60,117 nt of DNA from positions 1-60,117 of the forward strand of contig UNSK01000007.1 of the NCBI GenBank assembly GCA_900552525.1, given 5' to 3'. Positions 42,085 to 51,410 of the stretch are shown here, in pieces (the stretch's first letter is position 1; the number at the start of each line of letters is the position of its first letter). A program made the position numbers and the translations under genes. The notes beneath the pieces were generated by a model. The model made no database searches. It was not told the origin of the DNA and saw nothing but the letters and a program-made list of their open reading frames with translations. The stretch is from Candidatus Gastranaerophilales bacterium. GTDB taxonomy: Bacteria > Cyanobacteriota > Vampirovibrionia > Gastranaerophilales > Gastranaerophilaceae.

Positions 42085-42098
42085 CTACGCACGTAAAC
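42085..42098 (+). repeat. Convergent-junction repeat, copy 5 (partial)
   Basis: CTACGCACGTAAAC in the loop of an ACAACTT/AAGTTGT inverted repeat (42069-42075 and 42099-42105). Again it lies between two convergent genes. Confidence 0.55.
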
Positions 42099-42126
42099 AA
42101 GTTGTCAGGTAAAAATTAGTGTCATT

Positions 42127-43149
42127 CTATTCGTTTGCGGACAATTTTTCTCTTACAAGAGTTTCTACCTGATTTAAAATTTCAGGATTTGCAGCAAGAA
42201 ATTCTTTTGCTTTATCACGTCCCTGTCCGAGCTTATCATCATTAAAGCTGAACCAGGAGCCTGCTTTTTTAACAATATCCAAATCAACAGCTACATCCAG
42301 AATATTTCCTATTTTGCAAATACCCTTTCCGAATATAATGTCAAATTCTGCGGTTCTGAAAGGAGGTGCAACCTTGTTTTTCAAAATACGAACTCTGACA
42401 TGGTTTCCGATGTCTTCTCCGTCACCCTTCAAACCTTCTACACGTTTGATTTCCAAACGGACAGATGCATAATACTTAAGTGCATTACCGCCTGTAGTTG
42501 TTTCAGGATTACCGTACATAACACCGATTTTTTGTCTTAACTGGTTAATAAAAATAACTGTTGTTCTTGTTTTTCCTATTATACCTGTAAGTTTTCTTAA
42601 AGCTTTTGACATTAATCTGGCCTGCAAGCCCATCTGCTGGTCTTCCATAGAGCCTTCTATTTCAGCTTTTGGAACAAGTGCAGCAACAGAGTCAACAACG
42701 ATTACATCAACAGCACCTGAGCGTACAAGTTCTTCTGTAATATCAAGAGCTTGTTCGCCTGTATCAGGCTGAGAAATAAGAAGTTCATCAACATTAACGC
42801 CTAGATTTCTAGCGTATTCAGGGTCAAGTGCGTGTTCAGCATCAACGAAAGCAGCAATACCGCCTCTTTTCTGGCATTCTGCAACAATGTGCTGTGCAAG
42901 CGTTGTTTTACCGGAAGATTCAGGCCCGTAGATTTCTATAATACGGCCGCGCGGAATACCGCCGACACCGAGCGCTACGTCAAGTGCTAATGCGCCTGTA
43001 GGTATAGTTTCAACACTTACAGCAGGTTTGTCGCCAAGCTTCATTATGGCACCTTTACCAAAATCTTTTTCTATCTTGTCGATTGCAAGCTTAAGCGCTT
43101 TTGCTCTTTCATCAGATGTATTTACTTCTTCTTTCTCTTTTACTGCCAT
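42127..43149 (-). CDS. recA: Recombinase A
   Basis: 340 residues. Walker A GPESSGKT, Walker [20 protein letters not shown]1 and L2 loops ([38 protein letters not shown]). It drives homologous recombination and the SOS response. I start at 43149, where AGGGTG lies upstream; nine residues further upstream in frame come from the shared leader element. A perfect hairpin plus T run lies about 100 nt downstream. No LexA-like box is evident in the leader. Confidence 0.97.
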   Translation of the reverse strand: MAVKEKEEVNTSDERAKALKLAIDKIEKDFGKGAIMKLGDKPAVSVETIPTGALALDVALGVGGIPRGRIIEIYGPESSGKTTLAQHIVAECQKRGGIAAFVDAEHALDPEYARNLGVNVDELLISQPDTGEQALDITEELVRSGAVDVIVVDSVAALVPKAEIEGSMEDQQMGLQARLMSKALRKLTGIIGKTRTTVIFINQLRQKIGVMYGNPETTTGGNALKYYASVRLEIKRVEGLKGDGEDIGNHVRVRILKNKVAPPFRTAEFDIIFGKGICKIGNILDVAVDLDIVKKAGSWFSFNDDKLGQGRDKAKEFLAANPEILNQVETLVREKLSANE

Positions 43150-43155
43150 GTTTTT

Positions 43156-43192
43156 CACCCTATTGGCGGGCTTCATCCCGCTTCATTACTAA
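43156..43192 (-). repeat. recA leader, tandem unit proximal to recA
   Basis: CACCCTATTGGCGGGCTTCA... unit of about 37 bp, nearly identical to 43253-43289. On the minus strand it forms GCGGG/CCCGC, then the recA Shine-Dalgarno AGGGTG. Confidence 0.8.
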
Positions 43193-43236
43193 TCTGTTTT
43201 TACCTTCCCCAGAAGCCCTTTTGAACTGACTACCGG
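43165..43236 (-). repeat. recA leader, block shared with fliG
   Basis: Aligns with 36232-36301 upstream of fliG, with the same ordered motifs and spacing. It is GC-richer than its surroundings. Confidence 0.75.
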
Positions 43237-43252
43237 CTTTGCGTGCGCCTGA

Positions 43253-43289
43253 CACCCTACTGGCGGGCTTCATCCCGTCATACTACTAA
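43253..43289 (-). repeat. recA leader, tandem unit distal to recA
   Basis: Second copy of the 37-bp unit at 43156-43192, differing at a few positions. It directly follows the stop of the MerR-like gene. Confidence 0.8.
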
Positions 43290-43296
43290 CTTTTGC

Positions 43297-43803
43297 TTAC
43301 AACATAAAATTCGCATCTTCTTCTTTTTTAATATAGAATCCGCATAGAAGAGGTTTAAAGCTGTTTAAAACATTCTTTAATTTAAAGTTTTCTTTGTTCA
43401 GCTCATTAACTTTATTTTTCAAATTTTCGTTTTCAGTCTTGCATCTTACAAGCTCTAACACTACATCGTCCATACCTTCAAGCTTTTCATCGATAAGCTT
43501 TGTCATTGATGTAGTAATATTATTTTCCATCTTGTTGAGGGTTTCCAATAAACCGTTAACTACGGCCTGTGAGTTTGGTTTTGTCATAACGGGTAATGTC
43601 GCTTTCTTTTCATTCATTCCTGTAATCACTGATGATTTAGCATTTCTTAATTTCTTAACTTCATCTACTGAAAAATATATTTGACCTTTATGGTCTTTTC
43701 TCGGGGTAACTGAAGTTTTTTTACATAATTCAACTATCTCTTTATTATCAACATTTAAAAGTTTTCTTACATCATTAGGTAAAAGTACTTTATTAGCATT
43801 CAT
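43297..43803 (-). CDS. MerR-like HTH protein with C-terminal coiled coil
   Basis: 168 residues. An N-terminal winged-HTH-like segment (LLPNDVRKLLNVDNKEIVELCKK, then KGQIYFSVDEVKKL) resembles MerR/excisionase DNA-binding domains. A Ser/Thr-rich linker leads to a coiled coil (about 75-150, with SMTKLIDEKLEGMDDVVLEL and ENENLKNKVNELNKENF). No effector domain is recognised. GAGGGG lies about 12 nt upstream of the 43803 start. It precedes recA on the same strand, separated by the tandem leader repeat. Confidence 0.65.
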   Translation of the reverse strand: MNANKVLLPNDVRKLLNVDNKEIVELCKKTSVTPRKDHKGQIYFSVDEVKKLRNAKSSVITGMNEKKATLPVMTKPNSQAVVNGLLETLNKMENNITTSMTKLIDEKLEGMDDVVLELVRCKTENENLKNKVNELNKENFKLKNVLNSFKPLLCGFYIKKEEDANFML

Positions 43804-43962
43804 TTTAAAAAATTCCCCTCTATCTATACCCAATAGATATTCTAATCAATAAAAAAAATTATTTCCACTATTTGTTACAATTCGTAAAGGATAATAGTTA
43901 ATACAGCAAATTTTTTATTTAGCAGTTTTGTGTTAAACAGCACTAGCCAAAAAGGAATTTAA

Positions 43963-46900
43963 ATGAACATTACATTACACTCTAACGCACATCATATTGT
44001 GCAAATAAAACAACCGGTTTTTCAAGCTTCAAACAGAATTACAGAAGTACGCGCAAATGAAACGGAACAAGAATGTCTGCTTGCTTTGCGCAAAGGAATG
44101 ATAAAAGCAGATGATAGAGCAATAGACTGGAATAATCCTTCGGGCGACAGAATTCCATTTTTTCATTATCTGGTAGAACGAGATTATATAACTGCAGTAA
44201 ATTATCTTCTTGCAAAGCCTGAAAACAGCAGAAAGTATGTTAATCTCGCGGCTAATGGAAAGACAGCACTTGATATAGTAGTAAGTCACAAAATGGAGAC
44301 CCTTCTAAGATCTAGAGGAGGACTCTATTATGAAGAACTCCGTGCTCAAACTGCTAACACTGATGCAAAAACTGTTTCTGCTAAAATTTTTATGGATGAC
44401 CCTGTAAAAGTAAAACCGGCTCAGATGCAGCCGATTAAAGGGGTAAATAATCGTTTGGAGGACTCAAATCAAACGACTCCGCCTAAAACAGATTACTTTG
44501 ACGCTTTTGAAGAAATGGAGGATGACCGTTTGGAGGGCTCAAATCAAACTACTCCGCAGGGTGAAAAAGGGGTAAATGACCGTATGGAGGGCTTAAATCA
44601 AACTACTCCGCAGGGTGAAAAAGGGGATTATGAAGAAATTCCAACCGCTCAAGAAGACCCTCAACAGCAGAAAGTAAAAGAAGAAAAATATAAACTACCT
44701 TCTTCATACAAAAACTATCCTGTTCTGGAAATTACAGAAAATGCCCCGAAAACCATTGACGAAATCATCGGGATGGACAAAATAAAAAATGAATTAAGAG
44801 AAAACATAATTATCCCTCTCAACGAGCAGTCTGTAAATGTTACTTTAAAAGCCAATGACATTGATATTCCAAACGGAGTTTTAATTGAAACCGCCGAAGA
44901 TACAGTCAATATTGTAAAAGCTCTTGCAAACGAAACTAAAATGCCGGTTCTGCAATTATTTACGCCTCAGGAATTAAAACCGATGCTTAAAGACATTGAA
45001 ACCGAATATAAGAATAACGGGAAGAAAACAATAATATTAATAAGAGGTTTTGACAAGTTCTTTACAACAGGTGCAAACTGTGATCTTGATAAAAAGAATT
45101 TTCTTCTCTCAATAGAAAATTGCGGTGATAGAGGCGCTCTTCTTGTTGCAACAGCAGATAAAAAATGCGACATTGATTCTAAATTTCTGAGTCCGGAAGT
45201 TTTTGACAAAGTGCTTGAACTTAAAATTCCTGACTTGAAAGATAGAAAAGAATATCTTTCACAGTATTTTAAAGACAAATATCTATTCAAAAATTTAAAT
45301 ACAGAAGAAATGATTGAAGAAATAGGGCTTAAAACAGAAGGTTTCAAATACGCAGACATTGAAAAAGTACTTGAAGAAAGCGCAAGAACATCTGTATCAA
45401 ATCATAAATACGAAATTGAGCCAGAAACCATCAGAGAAGAACTTGCGGAATTTACTAAACAGGCCGGTATTTGTCCTGTAGACGAATATAATAGAACAAC
45501 AATGTATGATACTCCGGAATTTAAGCGCATTCCTGTTGAAGCAGGCGAGATAATGAAGCTTGATGAACTTGGCGGAATGCCTGATATAAAGAATAAGCTT
45601 AATAAATTATATATAGAACCATTCAAGAACCTTGACAAACTTCGCGAACATTTAGGAAACAGCGCCATTCCTGACGGAGCAATTTTTTACGGTCCGGCAG
45701 GAAACGGTAAAACTTTGACAGCAAAAGTTCTTGCAAGAGAACTCGGACTACCTTTCTATGAAACAAAACTTTCCGATGTTGCAAGTTCTTATATTCACGA
45801 AGTAAGCAGACGTATAAGAGAAATGGCAAAACAGCTTAACGACAAATACGCAGCAACCGGCGAAATGTCAGTCTGGTTCTTTGATGAATTTGATTCAATG
45901 GGGGAAGCACGCGACGGTAATACTGCAAGCCACAAGCAGGAAGTTACAGACACACTTTTACAGGAATTTAATAATCCTGCCTCCAAAGGTTACATTCTTA
46001 TTGCTGCAACAAACGACCTTGAAGGTGTTGACCCGGCCCTGAGGCGCCGCGGAAGATTAGGAAACTGGATTGGCTTTTCAAACCCTGACACAGAAGCCCG
46101 CATTGACGTAATCAAAAAAGAACTTGCAAAAACACCTTTCACAAAGGAATTAAGCGAAAACAGAGAATTTCTTGAAAAGGCTGAAAAAGAATTTGACGGA
46201 AGTTCAATGTCGTCAATTGTTTCTGTACTTACTGACGCTAAACGTGAAACAATCCTTACCGGTAAAGCTTTTGACGAATGCATAAAAGAATGTTTTGACG
46301 ACCACAATAAGCGCTTAATGGGCGAATTTTGCAACAAGGCGGGACTTAAGCCGCACCAATATAACGAATGGGATTTTCAATCTCTTGACGAGCTAGGCGG
46401 CATGGAAGATGTCAAAAAACAACTTGAAGAAAACATTATTGATATCTGGCGTCCGGAAGTCCGCGCAGCGCTCATTGCTAACAAAAGAAGCCTCCCTGGC
46501 GGGGTAATTCTTGAAGGCCCTCCAGGCACAGGTAAAACCACAATTGTGGAAACTCTTGCAAGACAAATGGACGTTCCGCTTTACAAGATGAATTATTCTC
46601 AGGAAGGAAATGAGTACATACACGGTGTCGCAAGAAACGTTACAGACATTTTCAACCGTCTTGCACTTGAAGCAAAAATAATCAAGAAACCTGTAATGCT
46701 TTTCTTTGATGAGGCAGAAAAATTCTTCCCGCGCTCTGCAGAAAGACATCAGGTTGAAGAAGTAAATACATACAAAGACCTTATGAACACCGCTGCTGCA
46801 AGCGGAATAATACTTGTGGCTGCAACAAACCATATTAATATGGTTAATCAGGAAATTACAGGCAACCCGAGAAGAATGGGAACAATAATCCATGTCGGAA

Positions 46901-47136
46901 ACCCGGATTTCTCTTCAAGAGTAAATCTGTTTACCAAGCTTCTTAAAGATTTGCCGATACTTGAAAATTCTCTCAATCATTCGCATTTCGAAAAACTGGC
47001 AAGTTTATCAGAAGGATTTTCTATAGGTAATATAGCCGATACAATCGATAAAGTAATCACTCAGGCGATTAAAAAGCGTATTAACATTCAGCCGGAAATT
47101 CTTATGCGTGCATTCACTGCAAAAGGAAGGATTTAA
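43963..47136 (+). CDS. Triple AAA+ ATPase, first gene of the NFR-LH operon
   Basis: 1057 residues. The N-terminal part (about 35-125) has ankyrin-like helices. A low-complexity linker has three copies of a (N/D)R(L/M)E-x2-NQTTP motif (163-223). AAA+ domain 1 (264-500) is degenerate: Walker A is replaced by ETAEDTVN (309-316) and Walker B lacks the DE pair. Domain 2 is intact, with GPAGNGKT (577-584), FFDEFD (639-644) and an RRRGR arginine finger (694-698). Domain 3 is intact, with GPPGTGKT (852-859), FFDEAE (914-919) and RR (970-971). Domains 2 and 3 look like FtsH/Vps4/CDC48-class unfoldases, but no protease domain follows. Its stop touches the start of the first paralog gene, so the operon proteins are likely partners. 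Confidence 0.8.
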   Translation: MNITLHSNAHHIVQIKQPVFQASNRITEVRANETEQECLLALRKGMIKADDRAIDWNNPSGDRIPFFHYLVERDYITAVNYLLAKPENSRKYVNLAANGKTALDIVVSHKMETLLRSRGGLYYEELRAQTANTDAKTVSAKIFMDDPVKVKPAQMQPIKGVNNRLEDSNQTTPPKTDYFDAFEEMEDDRLEGSNQTTPQGEKGVNDRMEGLNQTTPQGEKGDYEEIPTAQEDPQQQKVKEEKYKLPSSYKNYPVLEITENAPKTIDEIIGMDKIKNELRENIIIPLNEQSVNVTLKANDIDIPNGVLIETAEDTVNIVKALANETKMPVLQLFTPQELKPMLKDIETEYKNNGKKTIILIRGFDKFFTTGANCDLDKKNFLLSIENCGDRGALLVATADKKCDIDSKFLSPEVFDKVLELKIPDLKDRKEYLSQYFKDKYLFKNLNTEEMIEEIGLKTEGFKYADIEKVLEESARTSVSNHKYEIEPETIREELAEFTKQAGICPVDEYNRTTMYDTPEFKRIPVEAGEIMKLDELGGMPDIKNKLNKLYIEPFKNLDKLREHLGNSAIPDGAIFYGPAGNGKTLTAKVLARELGLPFYETKLSDVASSYIHEVSRRIREMAKQLNDKYAATGEMSVWFFDEFDSMGEARDGNTASHKQEVTDTLLQEFNNPASKGYILIAATNDLEGVDPALRRRGRLGNWIGFSNPDTEARIDVIKKELAKTPFTKELSENREFLEKAEKEFDGSSMSSIVSVLTDAKRETILTGKAFDECIKECFDDHNKRLMGEFCNKAGLKPHQYNEWDFQSLDELGGMEDVKKQLEENIIDIWRPEVRAALIANKRSLPGGVILEGPPGTGKTTIVETLARQMDVPLYKMNYSQEGNEYIHGVARNVTDIFNRLALEAKIIKKPVMLFFDEAEKFFPRSAERHQVEEVNTYKDLMNTAAASGIILVAATNHINMVNQEITGNPRRMGTIIHVGNPDFSSRVNLFTKLLKDLPILENSLNHSHFEKLASLSEGFSIGNIADTIDKVITQAIKKRINIQPEILMRAFTAKGRI
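44524..44631 (+). repeat. Two 54-bp tandem repeats inside the AAA+ gene
   Basis: 44524-44577 and 44578-44631 each encode D-R-(L/M)-E-G-x-NQTTPQGEKG plus two residues. A partial copy lies at 44449-44481. In-frame length, so copy-number change would lengthen the linker without breaking the protein. Confidence 0.85.
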
Positions 47137-48267
47137 ATGCAAATTCAAAAAATACAAAACAATTATAACCAAAACTTCCGCGCTTTACACGCAGACAGGA
47201 ACGCCCTGAAAGAGCTTAACTGCCGTACAGCCGATATACTCAACAATCGTTCAATCAAAGAATGCGCTGATAAGTATGAAGTTCTGCTTAAACGTAAAAA
47301 AATTAATATTACAAAACCTTACGATAAATTTATTACAGCAGTATGGGCATCTGTTTCAAGTGTGATTGGCGGAGGAATCGGTTTAATCAGTATTACCGGT
47401 GCAGGCGCAGAAGCCGCTTTTTTACCTGTACTTGCAGGATTAACAATTCCGCCGGCCCTATTTCTATTAGGAACTTACCTGTACCATAATAAACCTTCTT
47501 ATCAGTATTCAATTCAGGCCGGCAAAAAAATATCCGATAATCAGTTCGGAAAACATGTACTGGGCGGAACATTATCAAGAGAATTTATTGTTGCTGACAA
47601 ACGTGACATAAGAGATGTTCATTCGCTTGGTGAAGACATTGAGAAAAACGATTATGACAAGTTTTTGGATCTTCTTGATAATTACCATTCCGATGATGTG
47701 ATATCTATCTTAAAAGACAAAAAAATTAAAGAAGAATTCAAAGACGGCGAGCATTTTAATTTCAGCGTTGATGCAGATGATAACACGCTTTTAACAAAGT
47801 TTTTTGACATTATTCCAACAGAAGAAAATCAAAAAGATTACAACAAAATCCTTGATAGTATGAAAGATATGAAAAAAATCAATTTCAATCAGAAAGACAG
47901 CTTCGGGATTTCTGTACTGGAAAAAATTCTTAATGCAGAGAACAGAAAAGCGCTTAATCTGGTTAAGGATTTTGAATTTGAATACTCTCCGGAACTGGAC
48001 TCTGCGTATGAAAATATTTCAGACGAAAATTTTAAACTTAGTGTCAAAGACCTGAAAATAAAATTTACACACGCGATTGACGCTGTAAGAATAGACTCTG
48101 CTAAAGCATTAAAGATTGCTATAAAAGAATTTGACTCACCGCTATGCGACAAAAATAAAGAAGTAAAAAACTTGCTTGACTTCTATCACAGCAATACCCG
48201 TCGTTACGGCGCATCAGCCGGCGTTATGCAGGTAATGGAAGTTTTTGAAGAAAATGAAAGGCTGTAA
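47137..48267 (+). CDS. NFR-LH paralog 1, two-TM protein
   Basis: 376 residues. The N-terminus has NQNFRALHADR near residue 10, then a conserved KECADKYEVLLKR block. Two adjacent membrane helices (about 66-86 and 92-113) form a hairpin. The cytoplasmic part is helical and ends in the family-conserved TLLTKFFDIIPTEENQKDY, a G-I-S-V-L-E-K-I-L-N-A-E-N ankyrin-like stretch, and FEFEYSPELDSAYENI. No known family. It starts at the base after the AAA+ stop, with GGAAGG 7-12 nt upstream. Probable partner or substrate receptor of the AAA+ protein. Confidence 0.72.
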   Translation: MQIQKIQNNYNQNFRALHADRNALKELNCRTADILNNRSIKECADKYEVLLKRKKINITKPYDKFITAVWASVSSVIGGGIGLISITGAGAEAAFLPVLAGLTIPPALFLLGTYLYHNKPSYQYSIQAGKKISDNQFGKHVLGGTLSREFIVADKRDIRDVHSLGEDIEKNDYDKFLDLLDNYHSDDVISILKDKKIKEEFKDGEHFNFSVDADDNTLLTKFFDIIPTEENQKDYNKILDSMKDMKKINFNQKDSFGISVLEKILNAENRKALNLVKDFEFEYSPELDSAYENISDENFKLSVKDLKIKFTHAIDAVRIDSAKALKIAIKEFDSPLCDKNKEVKNLLDFYHSNTRRYGASAGVMQVMEVFEENERL

Positions 48268-48269
48268 AA

Positions 48270-49484
48270 ATGAATATATCACCTGTACAATCCCCGCAAA
48301 CTCAGAATTTCAGAGGGCTTCACGTTAGCAAGAAAGCCTTAAAAGGACTTGAATGCACTGAAGACGCTTTGTTAAAAATACCGGAAATTAAAGAATGTGC
48401 AAAAAAATATGAAGTACTTATTAAAAGAGGCAAAGTTAACGGCCATAAAAACCTTGATTTTATTATTACGGCTCTGGGTGGAATGCTATCATCCGCAATA
48501 GGCGGAACAATAGGATTTTTTATCTCAATGTATATGTGTATGAAGAATAAAGACATAACAGCCATAGAGTCAGCGCTGCCAATGCTCGGCGGAATGTTCG
48601 GCGGCCCTCTTCTATATACAATGGGAACTATTTTATATCGCAACAAACCAACTTACGAATACACTGTGCAGGGTGGAAAGGGAATAACTCATAATGCTCT
48701 GGGTGAAACACAACTTACAGGTACAAAATCTAAAGAATACCGGATTGATAAAGATAACTGGCATGGTGTAATCCAGAATATGACTAAAGAAATTCAGGAT
48801 GAAGATTTTGGCCGCTTTAGCAGATCAGTCAAAAAATATAATATTAATGAACTCGACAATACAAAAAATATTCTCAATATTCTGAAAGACCCTGTGATTA
48901 AAAATGAGTTTTCAAACGGCGACTGCTTTAATTACAAAATAGGGCAAACATCCCTCTTAAATAAATTCTTTGACATTATTCCTACAGAAGAAAATCAAAA
49001 GGATTATGACGAAATCCTGCAATCTATGAAGAGTATGAAAAATATTGATTACAATCAGATTGATGAAAACGGTATTTCTGTTCTTGAAAAAATCATAAAC
49101 TCTGAAAACACTAAAGCTCTTGAACTTGTTAGAAATTTTGAATTTGAATATTTAAGAGAGCTTGATTACGCTTACGAAAATATCCAAAATGATACATTCA
49201 AAAGAAAAGTTAAAAATCTGAACATTAAATTTCCTCATGTTTTTGAGGCTTTGAAAAATCAATCACCTGATGCGCTTGATGCTGCTTTTGAAGAATTGAA
49301 CTCACCTTTCTGCAGAAAAGAAAAACTTGTAAGAGAAATGATTGATTTTGCTTCCACAAACTGCAGAGGCAGTTTTCTGGCAAATGTTCTGTTCAGAAAA
49401 CTTCAGGATGAAAACCTGCTTCCAAAAGATGCATATGACAGAATGATTGCTGAACGTGAAGACAGATATAACAGGTGGAGATAG
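48270..49484 (+). CDS. NFR-LH paralog 2, two-TM protein
   Basis: 404 residues. Same plan as paralog 1: TQNFRGLHVSKKAL near residue 11, KECAKKYEVLIKR, a membrane hairpin (about 65-90 and 106-128), then FFDIIPTEENQKDYDE, GISVLEKIINSENTKALELV and a C-terminal SPFCRKEKL segment. Pairwise identity to paralog 1 looks high in the shared blocks and low elsewhere. AAAGG lies upstream; 2-nt gap from the preceding stop. Function unknown. Confidence 0.72.
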   Translation: MNISPVQSPQTQNFRGLHVSKKALKGLECTEDALLKIPEIKECAKKYEVLIKRGKVNGHKNLDFIITALGGMLSSAIGGTIGFFISMYMCMKNKDITAIESALPMLGGMFGGPLLYTMGTILYRNKPTYEYTVQGGKGITHNALGETQLTGTKSKEYRIDKDNWHGVIQNMTKEIQDEDFGRFSRSVKKYNINELDNTKNILNILKDPVIKNEFSNGDCFNYKIGQTSLLNKFFDIIPTEENQKDYDEILQSMKSMKNIDYNQIDENGISVLEKIINSENTKALELVRNFEFEYLRELDYAYENIQNDTFKRKVKNLNIKFPHVFEALKNQSPDALDAAFEELNSPFCRKEKLVREMIDFASTNCRGSFLANVLFRKLQDENLLPKDAYDRMIAEREDRYNRWR

Positions 49485-49487
49485 AAA

Positions 49488-50711
49488 ATGAGAATTTATT
49501 CACAATATAATAGTCAAAACTTTCAAGCCCTCCATGTCAATCCCAAGACTTTAAAGCGACTGGGCACAACAAAAGAAGCACTTTTAAAAAATGCGTCAAT
49601 AAAAGATTGTAGTGACAGAGCAGAAGTTACTTTGAAGTCAAAAAGACATTATGATTTCAAAGAATTTTACAGAGAAGATATTGAAGCTATAAGCACATTA
49701 ACCGGTTTAGCAGGAGGATTAGTCGGCGCTGCAGGTACACTTATTGAAGGATTATTACGTGCACTTTCACTGGTAAAAACTGACGCTGCTTTATGGTGGC
49801 CTTTTGCAGCAGGATGCAGCATTCCGGTTCTTTCTATAGCTTCGTATCTTATAAGCAGAATTATTCCAAGAATCAGATACACAGGAGAAATTCAAGCCGG
49901 TGACAGGATAGAAAACAACAAGCTCGCCGGACGAGTAACCAAACAGCATGAATTTTATGAAAAAGATAATTATAAGCTCGCAGAAGAGCTTATGAAAAAA
50001 GGAAACAATGATTTCAGAATGGTTATGACTAAGTATACAATCGATACCCCAAAAGGAATACTCAGTATACTAAATGATGATAAAATTAAAGAAAATTTCA
50101 CAAACGGCGACTGTTTTAATTACAAAATCAATGAACAAGGGGACACGCTGTTAACCAGATTTTTTGATATTATCCCTGATGCGGATAATCAGAATGAGTA
50201 TAACCAAATTTTAGACAAAATGAAAAACATGAAGGGCATAATCTATAATCAGAAGGATAGTTTCGGAATTTCGGTGCTTGAAAAAATTCTTAATGCGGAA
50301 AACTTTGCAGCCCTTGAACTTGTAAAAGATTATAAGTTTCCATACTCAGAAGAGCTGGACGATGCCTGTAGCAATATCGCTGATAAAAACTTTAAAAATA
50401 AAGCTTTAAATCTTAATTTCAGCTTTCCTCAAATTGAAAATGTGCTTAGCGAAGGCGGCTATTTGGACCAGGTTTTACAAAAATTATCAGCTTCACCATT
50501 TTTTAATGCTAATAAAGACAAACTATCTAAAGAAATTCTTGTATACACTGATAATTGGAATAAGAGCTACCGTTCAGAATTTCTGTTTCCGGTACTGCTA
50601 AAACACGGCATGCTTCCTAATGAAGTAATTGATGCAAGAATAGAAGAATTAAAAAATGTGGAAACTGAACAAAGGCTCAGAGAAGCTTCAAATTACGGAT
50701 TTTATTCATAA
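49488..50711 (+). CDS. NFR-LH paralog 3, two-TM protein
   Basis: 407 residues. SQNFQALHVNPKTL near residue 8 (Arg replaced by Gln), a diverged KDCSDRAEVTLKS block, a membrane hairpin with a longer loop (about 66-85 and 103-125), then TLLTRFFDIIPDADNQNEY and SFGISVLEKILNAENFAALELV. C-terminal part as in paralog 2. GGTGGAG lies upstream. The most diverged of the four in its N-terminal block. Confidence 0.72.
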   Translation: MRIYSQYNSQNFQALHVNPKTLKRLGTTKEALLKNASIKDCSDRAEVTLKSKRHYDFKEFYREDIEAISTLTGLAGGLVGAAGTLIEGLLRALSLVKTDAALWWPFAAGCSIPVLSIASYLISRIIPRIRYTGEIQAGDRIENNKLAGRVTKQHEFYEKDNYKLAEELMKKGNNDFRMVMTKYTIDTPKGILSILNDDKIKENFTNGDCFNYKINEQGDTLLTRFFDIIPDADNQNEYNQILDKMKNMKGIIYNQKDSFGISVLEKILNAENFAALELVKDYKFPYSEELDDACSNIADKNFKNKALNLNFSFPQIENVLSEGGYLDQVLQKLSASPFFNANKDKLSKEILVYTDNWNKSYRSEFLFPVLLKHGMLPNEVIDARIEELKNVETEQRLREASNYGFYS

Positions 50712-50723
50712 GGAAAGGTAAAT

Positions 50724-51410
50724 ATGATAATAAACAGAATTAATATACTAAGTTTCAAATCAAACGAACACAGAGAAGCAGAACTTCGCGAGCTTCAGCG
50801 CTTGAGAGAATTGCGGCGCCGGTATGAGGAAGAAAAACTTATCCAGAGTATGACTTATCCTGAAATTGATAATCAAATAAGCACAAAGGCAGCAGCTTTC
50901 TTTTCAAAATTCACCTGTGCTATTCAGAACGCTTCCGAACATAATGTTATGGAATTTTTCGGTGATGAAAAAACAGCACAGGAATTGAGAAAAAATCTCT
51001 CACCCGAGTGTCAGGCTGACAGCAAAATGCTCAGAGAAGAAATTCAAAAGATGGAAGAACTCAAAGACCCTGTGATGACACTTATCTGTGCAAACAGAAT
51101 GAAAAAATTTGCTCCGAAACAGGGAATACTTTCAGAAGAACAACATACAAATTTTGTAGAAGGAATAAAGAAAACTATTTCAACAATAGTAAGAAATTCT
51201 AACCTCGATAGGTTTGAACCGGAAGATAAAGCCTCAATTTTAGAAATGGTGCAAAAAGTAGAAGCTTCTGACTCGGTAGATTTCGGGATAGAACAAAAAC
51301 TGAGAGTTCTGGTAGACAGATTAAACTCAAAAAAATTCAAACCCGGATTTATACCGCCTGTAAAAGTTCGAGAACTCGACTGCGGAAAGATTAAGAGGTT
51401 TTTAAAATGA
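50724..51410 (+). CDS. Soluble helical protein in the AAA+/NFR-LH operon
   Basis: 228 residues, unrelated to the paralogs except for a short N-terminal ILSFKSNEH that resembles their F-x-[GAS] motif. A charged coiled coil follows (about 15-40, EAELRELQRLRELRRRYEEE), then helical segments with two conserved-looking acidic patches. No membrane helix. GGAAAGG lies upstream. Its stop overlaps the start of paralog 4 by 4 nt. No family recognised; perhaps a cytoplasmic adaptor. Confidence 0.68.
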   Translation: MIINRINILSFKSNEHREAELRELQRLRELRRRYEEEKLIQSMTYPEIDNQISTKAAAFFSKFTCAIQNASEHNVMEFFGDEKTAQELRKNLSPECQADSKMLREEIQKMEELKDPVMTLICANRMKKFAPKQGILSEEQHTNFVEGIKKTISTIVRNSNLDRFEPEDKASILEMVQKVEASDSVDFGIEQKLRVLVDRLNSKKFKPGFIPPVKVRELDCGKIKRFLK

